8,036 nucleotides of DNA from an uncultured Thermoguttaceae bacterium. Lineage in GTDB: Bacteria; Planctomycetota; Planctomycetia; Pirellulales; Thermoguttaceae. A program made the translations under genes and the position numbers. The notes below the pieces were generated by a model, which saw nothing but the letters and a program-made list of their open reading frames with translations, ran no database searches and had not been told where the DNA came from. Positions 1 to 6,456 of this stretch are shown in pieces. Numbering within the stretch: position 1 is the stretch's first letter; each line of letters opens with the position of its first letter. The stretch lies in contig CAKVCP010000102.1 of NCBI GenBank assembly GCA_934725735.1, forward strand, positions 1 to 8,036, written 5' to 3'.

Positions 1-44
1 CTCGCCGTTTCAAGAAATGAAGAAGACTTAAAGGATTGAAGAGC

Positions 45-1055
45 ATGCTTGAAGAATACTTACAGAATCCATGGCTTGCGAGCCTCGCCGTCGTTCTTGG
101 CGGCGGCGCGCTAATCGCGGGGGGCGAAGCGCTCGTGAGGGGCGCGTCGAAGATCGCGCTGGGATTGAAGATCTCCCCGTTGATCGTGGGGTTGACGATC
201 GTCGCGCTTTGCACGAGCGCGCCGGAAATGGCGGTCTCGTTGTCGGCGGCGCTCGGCTCCGATCCCTCGGGCGCGGACGTCGCGCTGGGAAACGTCGTGG
301 GAAGCAACGTCTGCAACGTCCTACTAATCCTCGGAATCTGCGCGCTCGTCAAACCTCTGTCGACGTCGACGACCCTCGTGAAGCGCGATTTTCCCCTCGC
401 CGCCTTCTTCTCCCTCGCGACCCTTGCGGCGGTCTTCGTCGCGCGTCAAGACGACGGGAGCTTCCATCTGCCGCAGATCTACGGATTCCTTCTACTCGCG
501 GCGTTCGTCGTTTATGAAATCGTCGCGATTAGACAAGCGCGGCGCGACCCGGACGCGCAGAACGCCGACGTCGCGGAGCAGAGTCAAGAGAAGAAGAACG
601 CGAAATATTGGCTCGTCGCCCTGTGTCAGCTCGTCTTCGGGCTCGCCTTCCTCGTCGCGGGCGCGCAGGGATTCGTCGGAGGCGCCGTCTCGATCGCGCG
701 GATGATCGGGGTGAGCGAATTGGTGATCGGGCTCACTCTCGTCGCGATCGGAACGTCCCTTCCAGAGCTGACGGTCAGCGTTATCGCGACGCTCCGCGGA
801 GAGGTCGACGTCGCGATGGGGAACGTCGTGGGGAGCAATCTCTGCAATCTACTTCTGATCCTTGGAGGGACGCTCTCCCTCCTTCCGCAAGGGATCGCCG
901 TGCAGCGTCAAAGCGCGTTCGTCGACTTGCCCGTGATGGCGGCGTCGGCGATTCTCGTCGCGTGGTTCGCGTTCACTGGACGGAAGGTGGAGCGCTGGGA
1001 AGGGGCGTGTTTGCTCGCGGGGCAGATCGGATACGCGGTCTATCTCGTCGCGTGA
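45..1055 (+). CDS. Calcium/sodium antiporter, CaCA family (YrbG-like)
   Basis: Predicted inner-membrane cation exchanger of 336 residues that swaps Ca2+ for Na+ or H+. The protein is almost wholly hydrophobic and shows the two inverted alpha-repeats that define the CaCA superfamily. Repeat 1 (about residues 45-98) has CTSAPEM (Pro60-Glu61) followed by GNVVGSNVCN. Repeat 2 (about 225-275) has GTSLPEL (Pro240-Glu241) followed by GNVVGSNLCN. The Glu and Asn residues of these motifs bind the cation in the family. A charged loop (about 164-186) separates the halves. Length fits bacterial YrbG-type exchangers (about 320-370). I chose ATG 45 because AAGGA at 31-35 lies 9 nt upstream; an in-frame TTG at 36 sits next to that site and is unlikely. 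A terminator follows directly, so the gene ends its unit; what lies upstream is outside the window. The family call is firm, the ion is inferred. Confidence 0.93.
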   Translation: MLEEYLQNPWLASLAVVLGGGALIAGGEALVRGASKIALGLKISPLIVGLTIVALCTSAPEMAVSLSAALGSDPSGADVALGNVVGSNVCNVLLILGICALVKPLSTSTTLVKRDFPLAAFFSLATLAAVFVARQDDGSFHLPQIYGFLLLAAFVVYEIVAIRQARRDPDAQNADVAEQSQEKKNAKYWLVALCQLVFGLAFLVAGAQGFVGGAVSIARMIGVSELVIGLTLVAIGTSLPELTVSVIATLRGEVDVAMGNVVGSNLCNLLLILGGTLSLLPQGIAVQRQSAFVDLPVMAASAILVAWFAFTGRKVERWEGACLLAGQIGYAVYLVA

Positions 1056-1061
1056 AAAAAT

Positions 1062-1101
1062 AAAACAGAGGTCGCGGCGTTCTTTGCGGCCTCTGTTTTT
1101 T
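1062..1101 (+). terminator. Intrinsic terminator of the antiporter gene
   Basis: AAAACAGAGG (1062-1071) pairs perfectly with CCTCTGTTTT (1090-1099). The stem extends inward by a T-G wobble and CGC/GCG to 14 bp, around a 10-nt loop. The right arm runs into six T residues (1096-1101). The left flank is A-rich, so the element could also stop transcripts from the other side. It lies 6 nt past the antiporter stop codon. Confidence 0.9.
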
Positions 1102-1121
1102 GAAAGAATCGTTAAGGGCAT

Positions 1122-1158
1122 AAAAAAAGGGGAACGCTCCAGCGGAGGTTACCCCTTT
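1122..1158 (-). terminator. Intrinsic terminator of rpmB
   Basis: Read on the - strand, AAAGGGG (1158-1152) pairs with CCCCTTT (1132-1126). The stem continues inward with AAC/GTT and CTCC/GGAG, broken by single-base bulges, around a GCT loop, and then runs into a T-tract (complement of 1122-1128). It lies 34 nt downstream of the rpmB stop and sits back to back with the antiporter terminator, as expected for convergent genes. Confidence 0.85.
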
Positions 1159-1192
1159 AATATTTGCCGCGTTCGTCGCCAAATGACGAAAA

Positions 1193-1462
1193 TCACTTGG
1201 AGAGAGACTTGAATTCGAACGGCTTATGAGCGATCTTGCGGACAACCGCGTCGCAGCGGAGGCACTGGGTGCAAACGCGCATCGTCTTCGTCGCGCCGTT
1301 GGGGAGCGTGACGCGAACGCTCTGAAGGTTCGGACGGAACGAACGACGGGTAATGCCCGTGATCTTCGTACCAACGCCCTTCAAGTGCTTAGCGCGACCG
1401 CGCGTCTCAACTTTATTACCAATAACCTGACCTTTACCGCAAACTTCACAAACTCGAGACAT
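1193..1462 (-). CDS. rpmB: 50S ribosomal protein bL28
   Basis: Protein of the large ribosomal subunit, 89 residues, basic. The start MSRVCEVCGK and the central RRSFRPNLQSVRV are hallmarks of bL28. It carries Cys5-x2-Cys8 and a second cluster Cys64-x2-Cys67-x2-Cys70. This matches the zinc-ribbon ('C+') form of the protein, in which four cysteines hold one Zn2+; the fifth cysteine is extra. It is somewhat longer than the commonest forms (about 60-80 residues), mainly in the segment between residues 18 and 40. The start is supported by an AGGAAGAG purine tract just upstream (- strand, about 1464-1471). The gene stands alone, convergent with the antiporter and divergent from the oxidoreductase pair, with its own terminator. 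Zinc-dependent copies are often paired in genomes with zinc-free copies made under zinc starvation; whether that holds here cannot be seen. Confidence 0.95.
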   Translation of the reverse strand: MSRVCEVCGKGQVIGNKVETRGRAKHLKGVGTKITGITRRSFRPNLQSVRVTLPNGATKTMRVCTQCLRCDAVVRKIAHKPFEFKSLSK

Positions 1463-1649
1463 GACTCTTCCTATACTGTATACTATCGGACGCTGTCACA
1501 GCGCCCTAATACTGCGCTGACGCCAAAACCGCGTAAAAAGACGTCGTGCGAACCTTACAGGAGGGGAAGTCGCGCCGCGCTCATCATACGCCCGCGATTT
1601 CAGCCTCTTACAAGTCAACCTCGGCAAGACTAACGCCTCGCCGCTTATA

Positions 1650-1697
1650 TTTAAAGACGTCAAAGAATGATTATAATCGTCTCTACGGCTTCTGCAA
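1650..1697. promoter_or_regulatory. Candidate back-to-back sigma-70 type promoters sharing a palindromic -10
   Basis: The 8-bp palindrome ATTATAAT (1670-1677) gives a perfect TATAAT on each strand. On the + strand it has TTTAAA at 1650-1655 with a 16-bp spacer, pointing to the oxidoreductase genes. On the - strand it has TTGCAG (complement of 1692-1697), also 16 bp away, pointing to rpmB. Both -35 matches are weak and would imply leaders of about 200-250 nt, so this is only a candidate. Confidence 0.25.
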
Positions 1698-1826
1698 TAC
1701 CGACCGAGAAAAAATTTTCAACCCCTCTACCTTCTTTTCTCGAAAAAATTCTTTTAAAATATCTTTTCGTTACAACGCTTCTATTCCGAATAATAAAAGA
1801 TATGAAAATAAGAGTTTTGTAAATTT

Positions 1827-1857
1827 TGTTTTAAAAATACATATCTCTTGGTAGAAT
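1827..1857 (+). promoter_or_regulatory. Weak candidate promoter for the first oxidoreductase gene
   Basis: TAGAAT at 1852-1857 resembles a -10 element. TTTTAA at 1829-1834 (17-bp spacer) or TTGTTT at 1827-1832 (19-bp spacer) could be the -35. It sits where AT-rich DNA gives way to GC-rich DNA, about 75 bp before the start codon. A further TTGACT at 1886-1891 has no good -10 partner. Confidence 0.25.
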
Positions 1858-1930
1858 AGGTGGGCCGATCTTTACCGTCGTCCCTTTGACTTAATTCTAA
1901 GCAATGAATAACGCCTACTCAGGAGCAGGT

Positions 1931-3352
1931 ATGCACGACTTGAACAGACGTTCCTTTTTAAAATCTTCCGCTCTCGTCGCTGGCGCTGCCGCCGCTAGCG
2001 TCGTTCCCTCCGTCGCCGACGAACCCGCCTCGGACAGAATCCGCGTCGCTTGTATCGGCGTCGGAAATCGCGGAGCTTGGAACGCGTACGAATTCAATAA
2101 TATTAGCGACGTCGTCGCCGTATGCGACCTCGACCTCGATTACGCCATCCCACAAGTCTTGAAATACAAAATTGGCGTCAAAGAAAAAGACGGCGAAATA
2201 AAGCGTCCCGACGTCTACAAAGACTATCGCGAAATCCTCGACCGCGACGATATCGACGCCGTTTGCATCTCCACCCCCGATCACTGGCACGTCAAAATGG
2301 CCGTCGAGGCGATGCAAGCCGGAAAACACGTCTTCTGCGAAAAGCCTGTCACCATCACGATCGAAGAGAATAAAATCATCCGCAAGGCCGTTGAGAAGTA
2401 CGGAAAGGTCTTCCAGGCGGGAACAAAACAGCGCTCCATGCGCGCCCAGTTCTGCCTCGCCGCCCTCATCGTACGCGGCGGATATATCGGCGACATACAG
2501 CGCGTCGTTTGCGACCTCGGAGAATCGAGAACCTCTGGAGATTCCGACATTCCCGTCATTGAGCCGCCCGCTAATTTCGACTGGAACGAATACCTCGGCC
2601 CCGCTCCATATACCGACTTCCTCGGCGACGGCGACTTCCTCGACAACTACCTCAACACGGGAAAATTCAACAATCCCCCTTATAATTTCCGATACGGTCG
2701 CTCGCGATGCCACAATGAATTCCGATGGTGGTACGACTATTCCGGAGGAAAGCTGACCGACTGGGGTTCGCACCACGTCGACTGCGCGCTCTGGGCGCTC
2801 GAGCTCGACAAAAAAGGCGTCGGCCCCGTGCGCGTCGACGGCTCTAAGGCCGTTCATCCCGTCCCCTTCAAAGACGGTTATCCGACCGTCAACAACCGAT
2901 ACAACACCTGCTTAGGGTTCGATATCGGCATGACCCTCTCCACTGGGCTCGAAATGCGCGTCGTCAGCGAATCGGAAGACGGCGTCGGGATTTTGTTTGA
3001 AGGATCGAAAGGACGATTCTTCGTCAATCGTCAGCGCATCTCCGGAAAGATCATCGAAGACGGAATCGCCGACGAGTTTAACGAAGACGATTACACAAAG
3101 CTCTACAACGGACTTCCCTTCGAAGGGCACAAGAAAAATTTCCTGCGTTGCATCCGCGAAGGGGGTAAGCCCGTCTCCGACGTTTGGTCCCACGCGCAGT
3201 CGATGCACGCGTGTCATCTGTGCGTCATCGCCGCGCGTCTCAATCGCGCGATCGAGTGGGATCCCGTCGAAGAAACGATCGTCGGCGACGAGCAAGCCGC
3301 GTCCTTCATGGCTCGAAAACAACGCGAAGGGTTCGAAATTCCCGAAGTTTGA
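1931..3352 (+). CDS. Tat-exported Gfo/Idh/MocA family oxidoreductase (first of a tandem pair)
   Basis: Putative NAD(P)-dependent sugar or polyol dehydrogenase, 473 residues, exported folded. A twin-arginine signal (N-R-R-S-F-L-K, Arg6-Arg7), an Ala-rich hydrophobic stretch and a likely cleavage site after SVA (about residue 29) start the protein. The Rossmann domain follows with GVGNRG at 43-48 and an acidic CDLD at 65-68 ending strand 2. TPDHWH (115-120) and the family signature EKP (137-139) come next. The C-terminal alpha/beta domain has DWGSHHVD (277-284), in the place of the family's usual catalytic His/Asp segment. I chose ATG 1931 because AGGAG (1921-1925) lies 5 nt before it and the Tat motif then falls at the usual distance; an in-frame ATG at 1904 has no such site. 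Substrate is unknown. The Tat signal fits cofactor loading before export, as in Zymomonas glucose-fructose oxidoreductase. It is followed by its own terminator and a close paralogue. Confidence 0.92.
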   Translation: MHDLNRRSFLKSSALVAGAAAASVVPSVADEPASDRIRVACIGVGNRGAWNAYEFNNISDVVAVCDLDLDYAIPQVLKYKIGVKEKDGEIKRPDVYKDYREILDRDDIDAVCISTPDHWHVKMAVEAMQAGKHVFCEKPVTITIEENKIIRKAVEKYGKVFQAGTKQRSMRAQFCLAALIVRGGYIGDIQRVVCDLGESRTSGDSDIPVIEPPANFDWNEYLGPAPYTDFLGDGDFLDNYLNTGKFNNPPYNFRYGRSRCHNEFRWWYDYSGGKLTDWGSHHVDCALWALELDKKGVGPVRVDGSKAVHPVPFKDGYPTVNNRYNTCLGFDIGMTLSTGLEMRVVSESEDGVGILFEGSKGRFFVNRQRISGKIIEDGIADEFNEDDYTKLYNGLPFEGHKKNFLRCIREGGKPVSDVWSHAQSMHACHLCVIAARLNRAIEWDPVEETIVGDEQAASFMARKQREGFEIPEV

Positions 3353-3360
3353 CAACGCTT

Positions 3361-3413
3361 AAACGCTTTTCCGCTCCTTCATTTCTAGGGCGACGCGGAA
3401 AAGCGTTTTCTTA
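3361..3413 (+). terminator. Intrinsic terminator between the two oxidoreductase genes
   Basis: AAACGCTTTTCCGC (3361-3374) and GCGGAAAAGCGTTT (3395-3408) form a perfect 14-bp stem around a 20-nt loop. The right arm continues into TTTTCTTAT. It lies 8 nt after the first gene's stop. No convincing promoter was seen in the 50 bp between it and the next start, so the second gene may depend partly on read-through or on a non-canonical promoter. Confidence 0.88.
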
Positions 3414-3463
3414 TATTGGCTCCTTTCTTACAACTTGTTTCATCGTTTATCGGAGGGAATACT

Positions 3464-4897
3464 ATGGCGGCTATCGATCGTCGACACTTCTTAAAGACTT
3501 CCGCAGCCTTAGCGGCGGCGGCGACCTGCGTTTCGTCCTTCAGTCAGACAAAGCCCGTTTGGGCGCAAGCTCCCTCCGACAGACTCCGCATGGCCTGCGT
3601 CGGCGTCGGAAATCGCGGAGGGTGGAACGCCTACGAGTTTAACGGTCTATGCGATATCGTCGCCCTATGCGACCTCGATCTCGAATTCTCCATCCCCAAT
3701 ACGCTGAGCCGCAAGATCGGCGTTAAGGGAAAAGACGGGCAAGTCAAAGAGCCCGATATCTACACCGACTATCGCAAAGTTCTTGAACGCGACGATATCG
3801 ACGTCGTCTCTATCGGAACCCCCGACCACTGGCACGTCAAAATCGCCGTCGAAGCGATGCAGGCCGGAAAGCACGTCTTCTGCGAGAAGCCCGTCACCCT
3901 CACGATCGAAGAAAATAAAATCATCCGCAAGGCGGTCGAGAAGTACGGAAAGATCTTCCAGGCGGGTACGATGCAGCGCTCCATGCGCGGGCTCTTCCCC
4001 CTCGCGACCCTCATCGTGCGCGGCGGATATATCGGAGACGTGAAGAAAGTCGTTTGCGACGTCGGCGGAGACAGAACCTCCGGTGACACGGATATTCCCA
4101 AAATGGATCCTCCCAAGGGCTTCGACTGGAACACGTACCTCGGACAAGCTCCGTATACCGACTTCCTCGGCGACGGCGACTTCCTCCAGAATTGGCGCGA
4201 AAAGGGAAAATTCAGCGACACGTTCTTCAACTGGCGCTTCGGACGGTCGCGATGTCACAACGAATTCCGATGGTGGTATGAAACTGCGGGCGGAAAGTTC
4301 ACCGACTGGGGCGCCCACCACATCGACTGCGCGCTCTGGGCGCTCGAGCTCGACAAAAAAGGCGTCGGCCCCGTAAGCGTCGACGGTACGAACGCCGAGC
4401 ATCCCGTCCCCTTCAAAGACGGATACCCGACCGTTCACAACCGCTACAACACGAGCCATAAGTTCGATATCGGCTTCCAGCTTTCGAACGGAACGGAGAT
4501 GCGCGTCGTAAGCTCTTCTCCCGACGGATTGGGGATCCTATTCGAAGGAACGAAGGGGCGCTTTTACGTCAACCGCGAGCGAATCACGGGCAAGATTATC
4601 GAACAGGGCGTCGCGGACGAGTTCAAAGAAGAGGATTACGTCGCTCTCTACAACGGCAAGCCGTGGGAAGGACACAAACATAACTTCATACGCTGTATTC
4701 GCGAAGGGGGTAAGCCCGTCTCCGACGTCTGGTCGCACGTCCAAGCGATGCACGCGTGCCACCTCTGTTCGATCTCCGCGCGACTCAATCGCAAGATCGA
4801 GTGGGATCCCGTGAAGGAAACGATCGTCGGCGACGAACAGGCCGCGTCCTTCATGGCGCGTAAGCAGCGCGAAGGATTTGAAATTCCCGCCGTTTGA
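3464..4897 (+). CDS. Tat-exported Gfo/Idh/MocA family oxidoreductase (second of a tandem pair)
   Basis: Paralogue of the preceding gene, 477 residues. From the start of the mature domain (Asp39) to the C-terminus the two proteins align without a gap, and I judge about 70% of residues identical by eye. The Tat signal is D-R-R-H-F-L-K (Arg6-Arg7), an Ala-rich core and a probable cleavage after VWA (residue 34). Motifs are GVGNRG (47-52), TPDHWH, EKP (141-143) and DWGAHHID (281-288). The start at 3464 is set by GGAGGG at 3452-3457, 6 nt upstream; an in-frame TTG at 3416 falls in the tail of the upstream terminator and has no ribosome-binding site. The N-terminal signal peptides have diverged while the active-site segments are nearly identical. 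Divergence is spread over the surface and part of the putative substrate region, so the pair could differ in substrate or expression. Actual substrate unknown. Confidence 0.92.
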   Translation: MAAIDRRHFLKTSAALAAAATCVSSFSQTKPVWAQAPSDRLRMACVGVGNRGGWNAYEFNGLCDIVALCDLDLEFSIPNTLSRKIGVKGKDGQVKEPDIYTDYRKVLERDDIDVVSIGTPDHWHVKIAVEAMQAGKHVFCEKPVTLTIEENKIIRKAVEKYGKIFQAGTMQRSMRGLFPLATLIVRGGYIGDVKKVVCDVGGDRTSGDTDIPKMDPPKGFDWNTYLGQAPYTDFLGDGDFLQNWREKGKFSDTFFNWRFGRSRCHNEFRWWYETAGGKFTDWGAHHIDCALWALELDKKGVGPVSVDGTNAEHPVPFKDGYPTVHNRYNTSHKFDIGFQLSNGTEMRVVSSSPDGLGILFEGTKGRFYVNRERITGKIIEQGVADEFKEEDYVALYNGKPWEGHKHNFIRCIREGGKPVSDVWSHVQAMHACHLCSISARLNRKIEWDPVKETIVGDEQAASFMARKQREGFEIPAV

Positions 4898-4923
4898 CGA
4901 CGATTATTCGTGAAAATCATAGC

Positions 4924-4957
4924 AAGCGCGGTTCCTCTCGGGGAGCCGCGCTTTTAT
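4924..4957 (+). terminator. Intrinsic terminator after the second oxidoreductase gene
   Basis: AAGCGCGG (4924-4931) pairs with CCGCGCTT (4946-4953). The stem extends inward through TTCC/GGAG, with one wobble, to about 12 bp, and is followed by TTTTATT. It is 26 nt past the stop codon. Confidence 0.87.
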
Positions 4958-5028
4958 TGAATAGACAAACGAACGCGGAAGATTAGAGTCGACAAAAGCG
5001 CGCCTTTCGCCTTCCTTCGACTCCGGTA

Positions 5029-5057
5029 TTTTCAAAAAAGTCGTTAAACTTTATAAT
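5029..5057 (+). promoter_or_regulatory. Promoter of sppA
   Basis: TTTTCA (5029-5034, 4 of 6 consensus bases) is followed after exactly 17 bp by a perfect TATAAT (5052-5057). Transcription would start near 5064, giving a leader of about 73 nt. It lies just beyond the upstream terminator. This also excludes the ATG at 5056 as a start, because that codon is part of the -10 element. Confidence 0.7.
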
Positions 5058-5136
5058 GTCTCTTATGGGGGGCGAGTTCGATCGCCCAATCTCTTTACGT
5101 TGTTTCAAAGGTCGATTCTTTCGAGGACAGAACGTT

Positions 5137-6312
5137 ATGAATCCGCAAGATCACGTCAATGAAAATTCCGGCGCGCCCCAGTATGAGTCGCGTCCCTCAT
5201 ACAGTCAAAACGCGTGTCCATGCCGACCGACGCCCTTTTGGCAGATTATGCTCAAAGACCTTCTTTTAACCGTCGTCGGCGTCGGTCTACTGGGAGGGAT
5301 GATCCTCTTTCTGCCCGTTGCGCTTATTATTGCTCTAGCGTGCGGGCTCAGCGGGTTCGGCCAAATAGAGACGGGCTCAACTTCGGGAACGTTTAACGCC
5401 GATATTGCCGCTACTGTCGTCGACGGAAACGAAAATGCGGAAGCGAAAGTCGTCGTGATTCCCTTCGAAGGGATAGTGGAATCGGATACGGCGGACGCGT
5501 CCGCCTTCTGGACCGTCGCGCTCAAAGAAGCGGAAGAAGACGAATCGGTCAAAGCGATCGTCCTGCGCGTCAACTCGCCGGGAGGAACCGTCGCGGGGAG
5601 CGCCTATTACCATCGAGCGCTTCGTCAACTCAAGGAGAAGCGCGATATTCCGATCGTCGTGAGTATGGGCGATTTGGCCGCGAGCGGAGGGTATTACATC
5701 TCCGCGGCGTCGGACGAAATCTTCGCCGAGCCCGCGACGTGGACCGGTTCGATCGGCGTCATCTGCCCCTTGGTGAACGCCGCAGAGCTCTGTCAGAAGC
5801 TCGGCGTGCGCTCCAACGCCGTCACAAGCGGCGCAATGAAGGGAATGGGAAGCGCGATGAAAGAGCCGACGGAAGAAGAAATGCAGACCTGGCAAGCGCT
5901 CGTCGACGAAGCCTATGAAGGATTCCTCGACGTCGTCGTCGAAGGCCGCCCATGGTATCGCGCCGACGACGTTGAAGACCCCGAGAAGAAGGAGCAGGCG
6001 CTCGCCGAACGTCGCGAAGAACTCCGCAAAGTCGCCGACGGTCGAATTTATACCGCCGCGCAGGCGCTCGACGCCAAGCTTGTCGACAAGATCGGATATC
6101 TGGACGAAGCGATCGACTCCGCGCTCGAAAAAGCCGGGCTCGACAAAGACTCCGCTCAGATCGTTCTCTATGGCGAACAAGAGACCTTCCTCCAGGCGCT
6201 CGGGCTCGCCGTCTCCGCGCGGGAAAAGCCTCTGGAGAAGGCCGTGAAAGCCGCCGCGGAGCTCGCCGCGCCAAAGGCGTATTACATCTGCCCCAACGCG
6301 TTGCCGATGTAA
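5137..6312 (+). CDS. sppA: Signal peptide peptidase SppA, S49 family serine protease
   Basis: Membrane-anchored protease of 391 residues that degrades leftover signal peptides and membrane-protein fragments. A polar N-terminal tail (1-36) with CPC at 27-29 is followed by a hydrophobic anchor (about 41-70). The S49 domain begins near residue 103 (KVVVIPFEGIV). NSPGG (146-150) is the usual oxyanion-side motif. The nucleophile is Ser183 in DLAASGGYYIS and the general base is Lys235 in SGAMKGMG. The Ser-Lys distance of 52 residues equals that of Bacillus subtilis SppA (Ser147/Lys199, from memory). About 20 charged residues (about 279-298) are inserted before ADGRIYT, where the short B. subtilis form has only a brief link. 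The single S49 domain makes this the short form, not the double-domain E. coli type. The start at 5137 has GAGGA at 5123-5127, 9 nt upstream. The gene has its own promoter. No clear terminator hairpin follows. Confidence 0.93.
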   Translation: MNPQDHVNENSGAPQYESRPSYSQNACPCRPTPFWQIMLKDLLLTVVGVGLLGGMILFLPVALIIALACGLSGFGQIETGSTSGTFNADIAATVVDGNENAEAKVVVIPFEGIVESDTADASAFWTVALKEAEEDESVKAIVLRVNSPGGTVAGSAYYHRALRQLKEKRDIPIVVSMGDLAASGGYYISAASDEIFAEPATWTGSIGVICPLVNAAELCQKLGVRSNAVTSGAMKGMGSAMKEPTEEEMQTWQALVDEAYEGFLDVVVEGRPWYRADDVEDPEKKEQALAERREELRKVADGRIYTAAQALDAKLVDKIGYLDEAIDSALEKAGLDKDSAQIVLYGEQETFLQALGLAVSAREKPLEKAVKAAAELAAPKAYYICPNALPM

Positions 6313-6343
6313 GCGGTCCTCTTGAAATATTTTTTTCGTCTTT

Positions 6344-6357
6344 TGGAAAATTTTCCA
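6344..6357. repeat. 14-bp perfect palindrome upstream of dnaA
   Basis: TGGAAAATTTTCCA is a perfect palindrome centred between 6350 and 6351. Its right half overlaps the DnaA-box-like TTTTCCACT. It ends just before a TTGACG (6359-6364) that could be a -35 element with TATCAA (6383-6388) 18 bp on. It could be an operator or DnaA-binding site; the DNA sequence alone does not say which. Confidence 0.5.
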
Positions 6358-6428
6358 CTTGACGCAAGCGTAATAACGATTGTATCAATCGAGAACAGGA
6401 CAAAAGGCAAAAAGAAGACGCTAGAAAT

Positions 6429-6456
6429 TTGACAAGGAGCCGACTTCAAGTAAAAT
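6429..6456 (+). promoter_or_regulatory. Probable main promoter of dnaA
   Basis: TTGACA (6429-6434, perfect -35) is followed after 16 bp by TAAAAT (6451-6456, 5 of 6 for a -10). It is the best promoter match seen in the window. Transcription would start near 6463, leaving a leader of about 166 nt before the dnaA start. The -10 is bracketed by an inverted repeat. Confidence 0.7.

Larger units (their letters stand above)
1463..1930. other. Divergent gene-free control region between rpmB and the first oxidoreductase
   Basis: About 470 bp without a supportable gene. The left part (1463 to about 1640) is GC-rich and would be the upstream or leader region of rpmB. It contains a 13-nt inverted repeat, CGCTGT-C-ACAGCG, at 1491-1503. 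The right part (about 1640-1860) is distinctly AT-rich, contains a perfect TATAAT, and probably holds the promoters. I looked for tRNA-like folds on both strands and found none that closes. Short frames here lack ribosome-binding sites. Confidence 0.6.

Noticed and set aside
1540..1650. Possible tRNA on the - strand (a GACTTGTAA-like anticodon-loop text)
   Set aside because: The flanking bases do not pair as an anticodon stem, and no acceptor or T-arm could be built.
1667..1822. A 51-codon + strand frame starting at ATG 1667 in the AT-rich region
   Set aside because: It has no ribosome-binding site, no recognisable motif, and its start overlaps the candidate -10 element; its composition reflects the AT-rich DNA.
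1904..1930. Upstream ATG as start of the first oxidoreductase
   Set aside because: No Shine-Dalgarno sequence precedes it, while ATG 1931 has AGGAG at ideal spacing and places the Tat motif correctly.
3416..3463. TTG at 3416 as start of the second oxidoreductase
   Set aside because: It lies next to the terminator tail, has no ribosome-binding site, and would put 16 extra residues before the Tat signal.
1931..4897. GH109-type glycosidase assignment for the tandem proteins
   Set aside because: GH109 enzymes share the Gfo/Idh fold and Tat signal but lack the EKP signature; both proteins here keep EKP and TPDHWH, typical of dehydrogenases.
5056..5136. ATG at 5056 as start of SppA
   Set aside because: The ATG is formed by the last two bases of the perfect TATAAT -10 and would not be transcribed.
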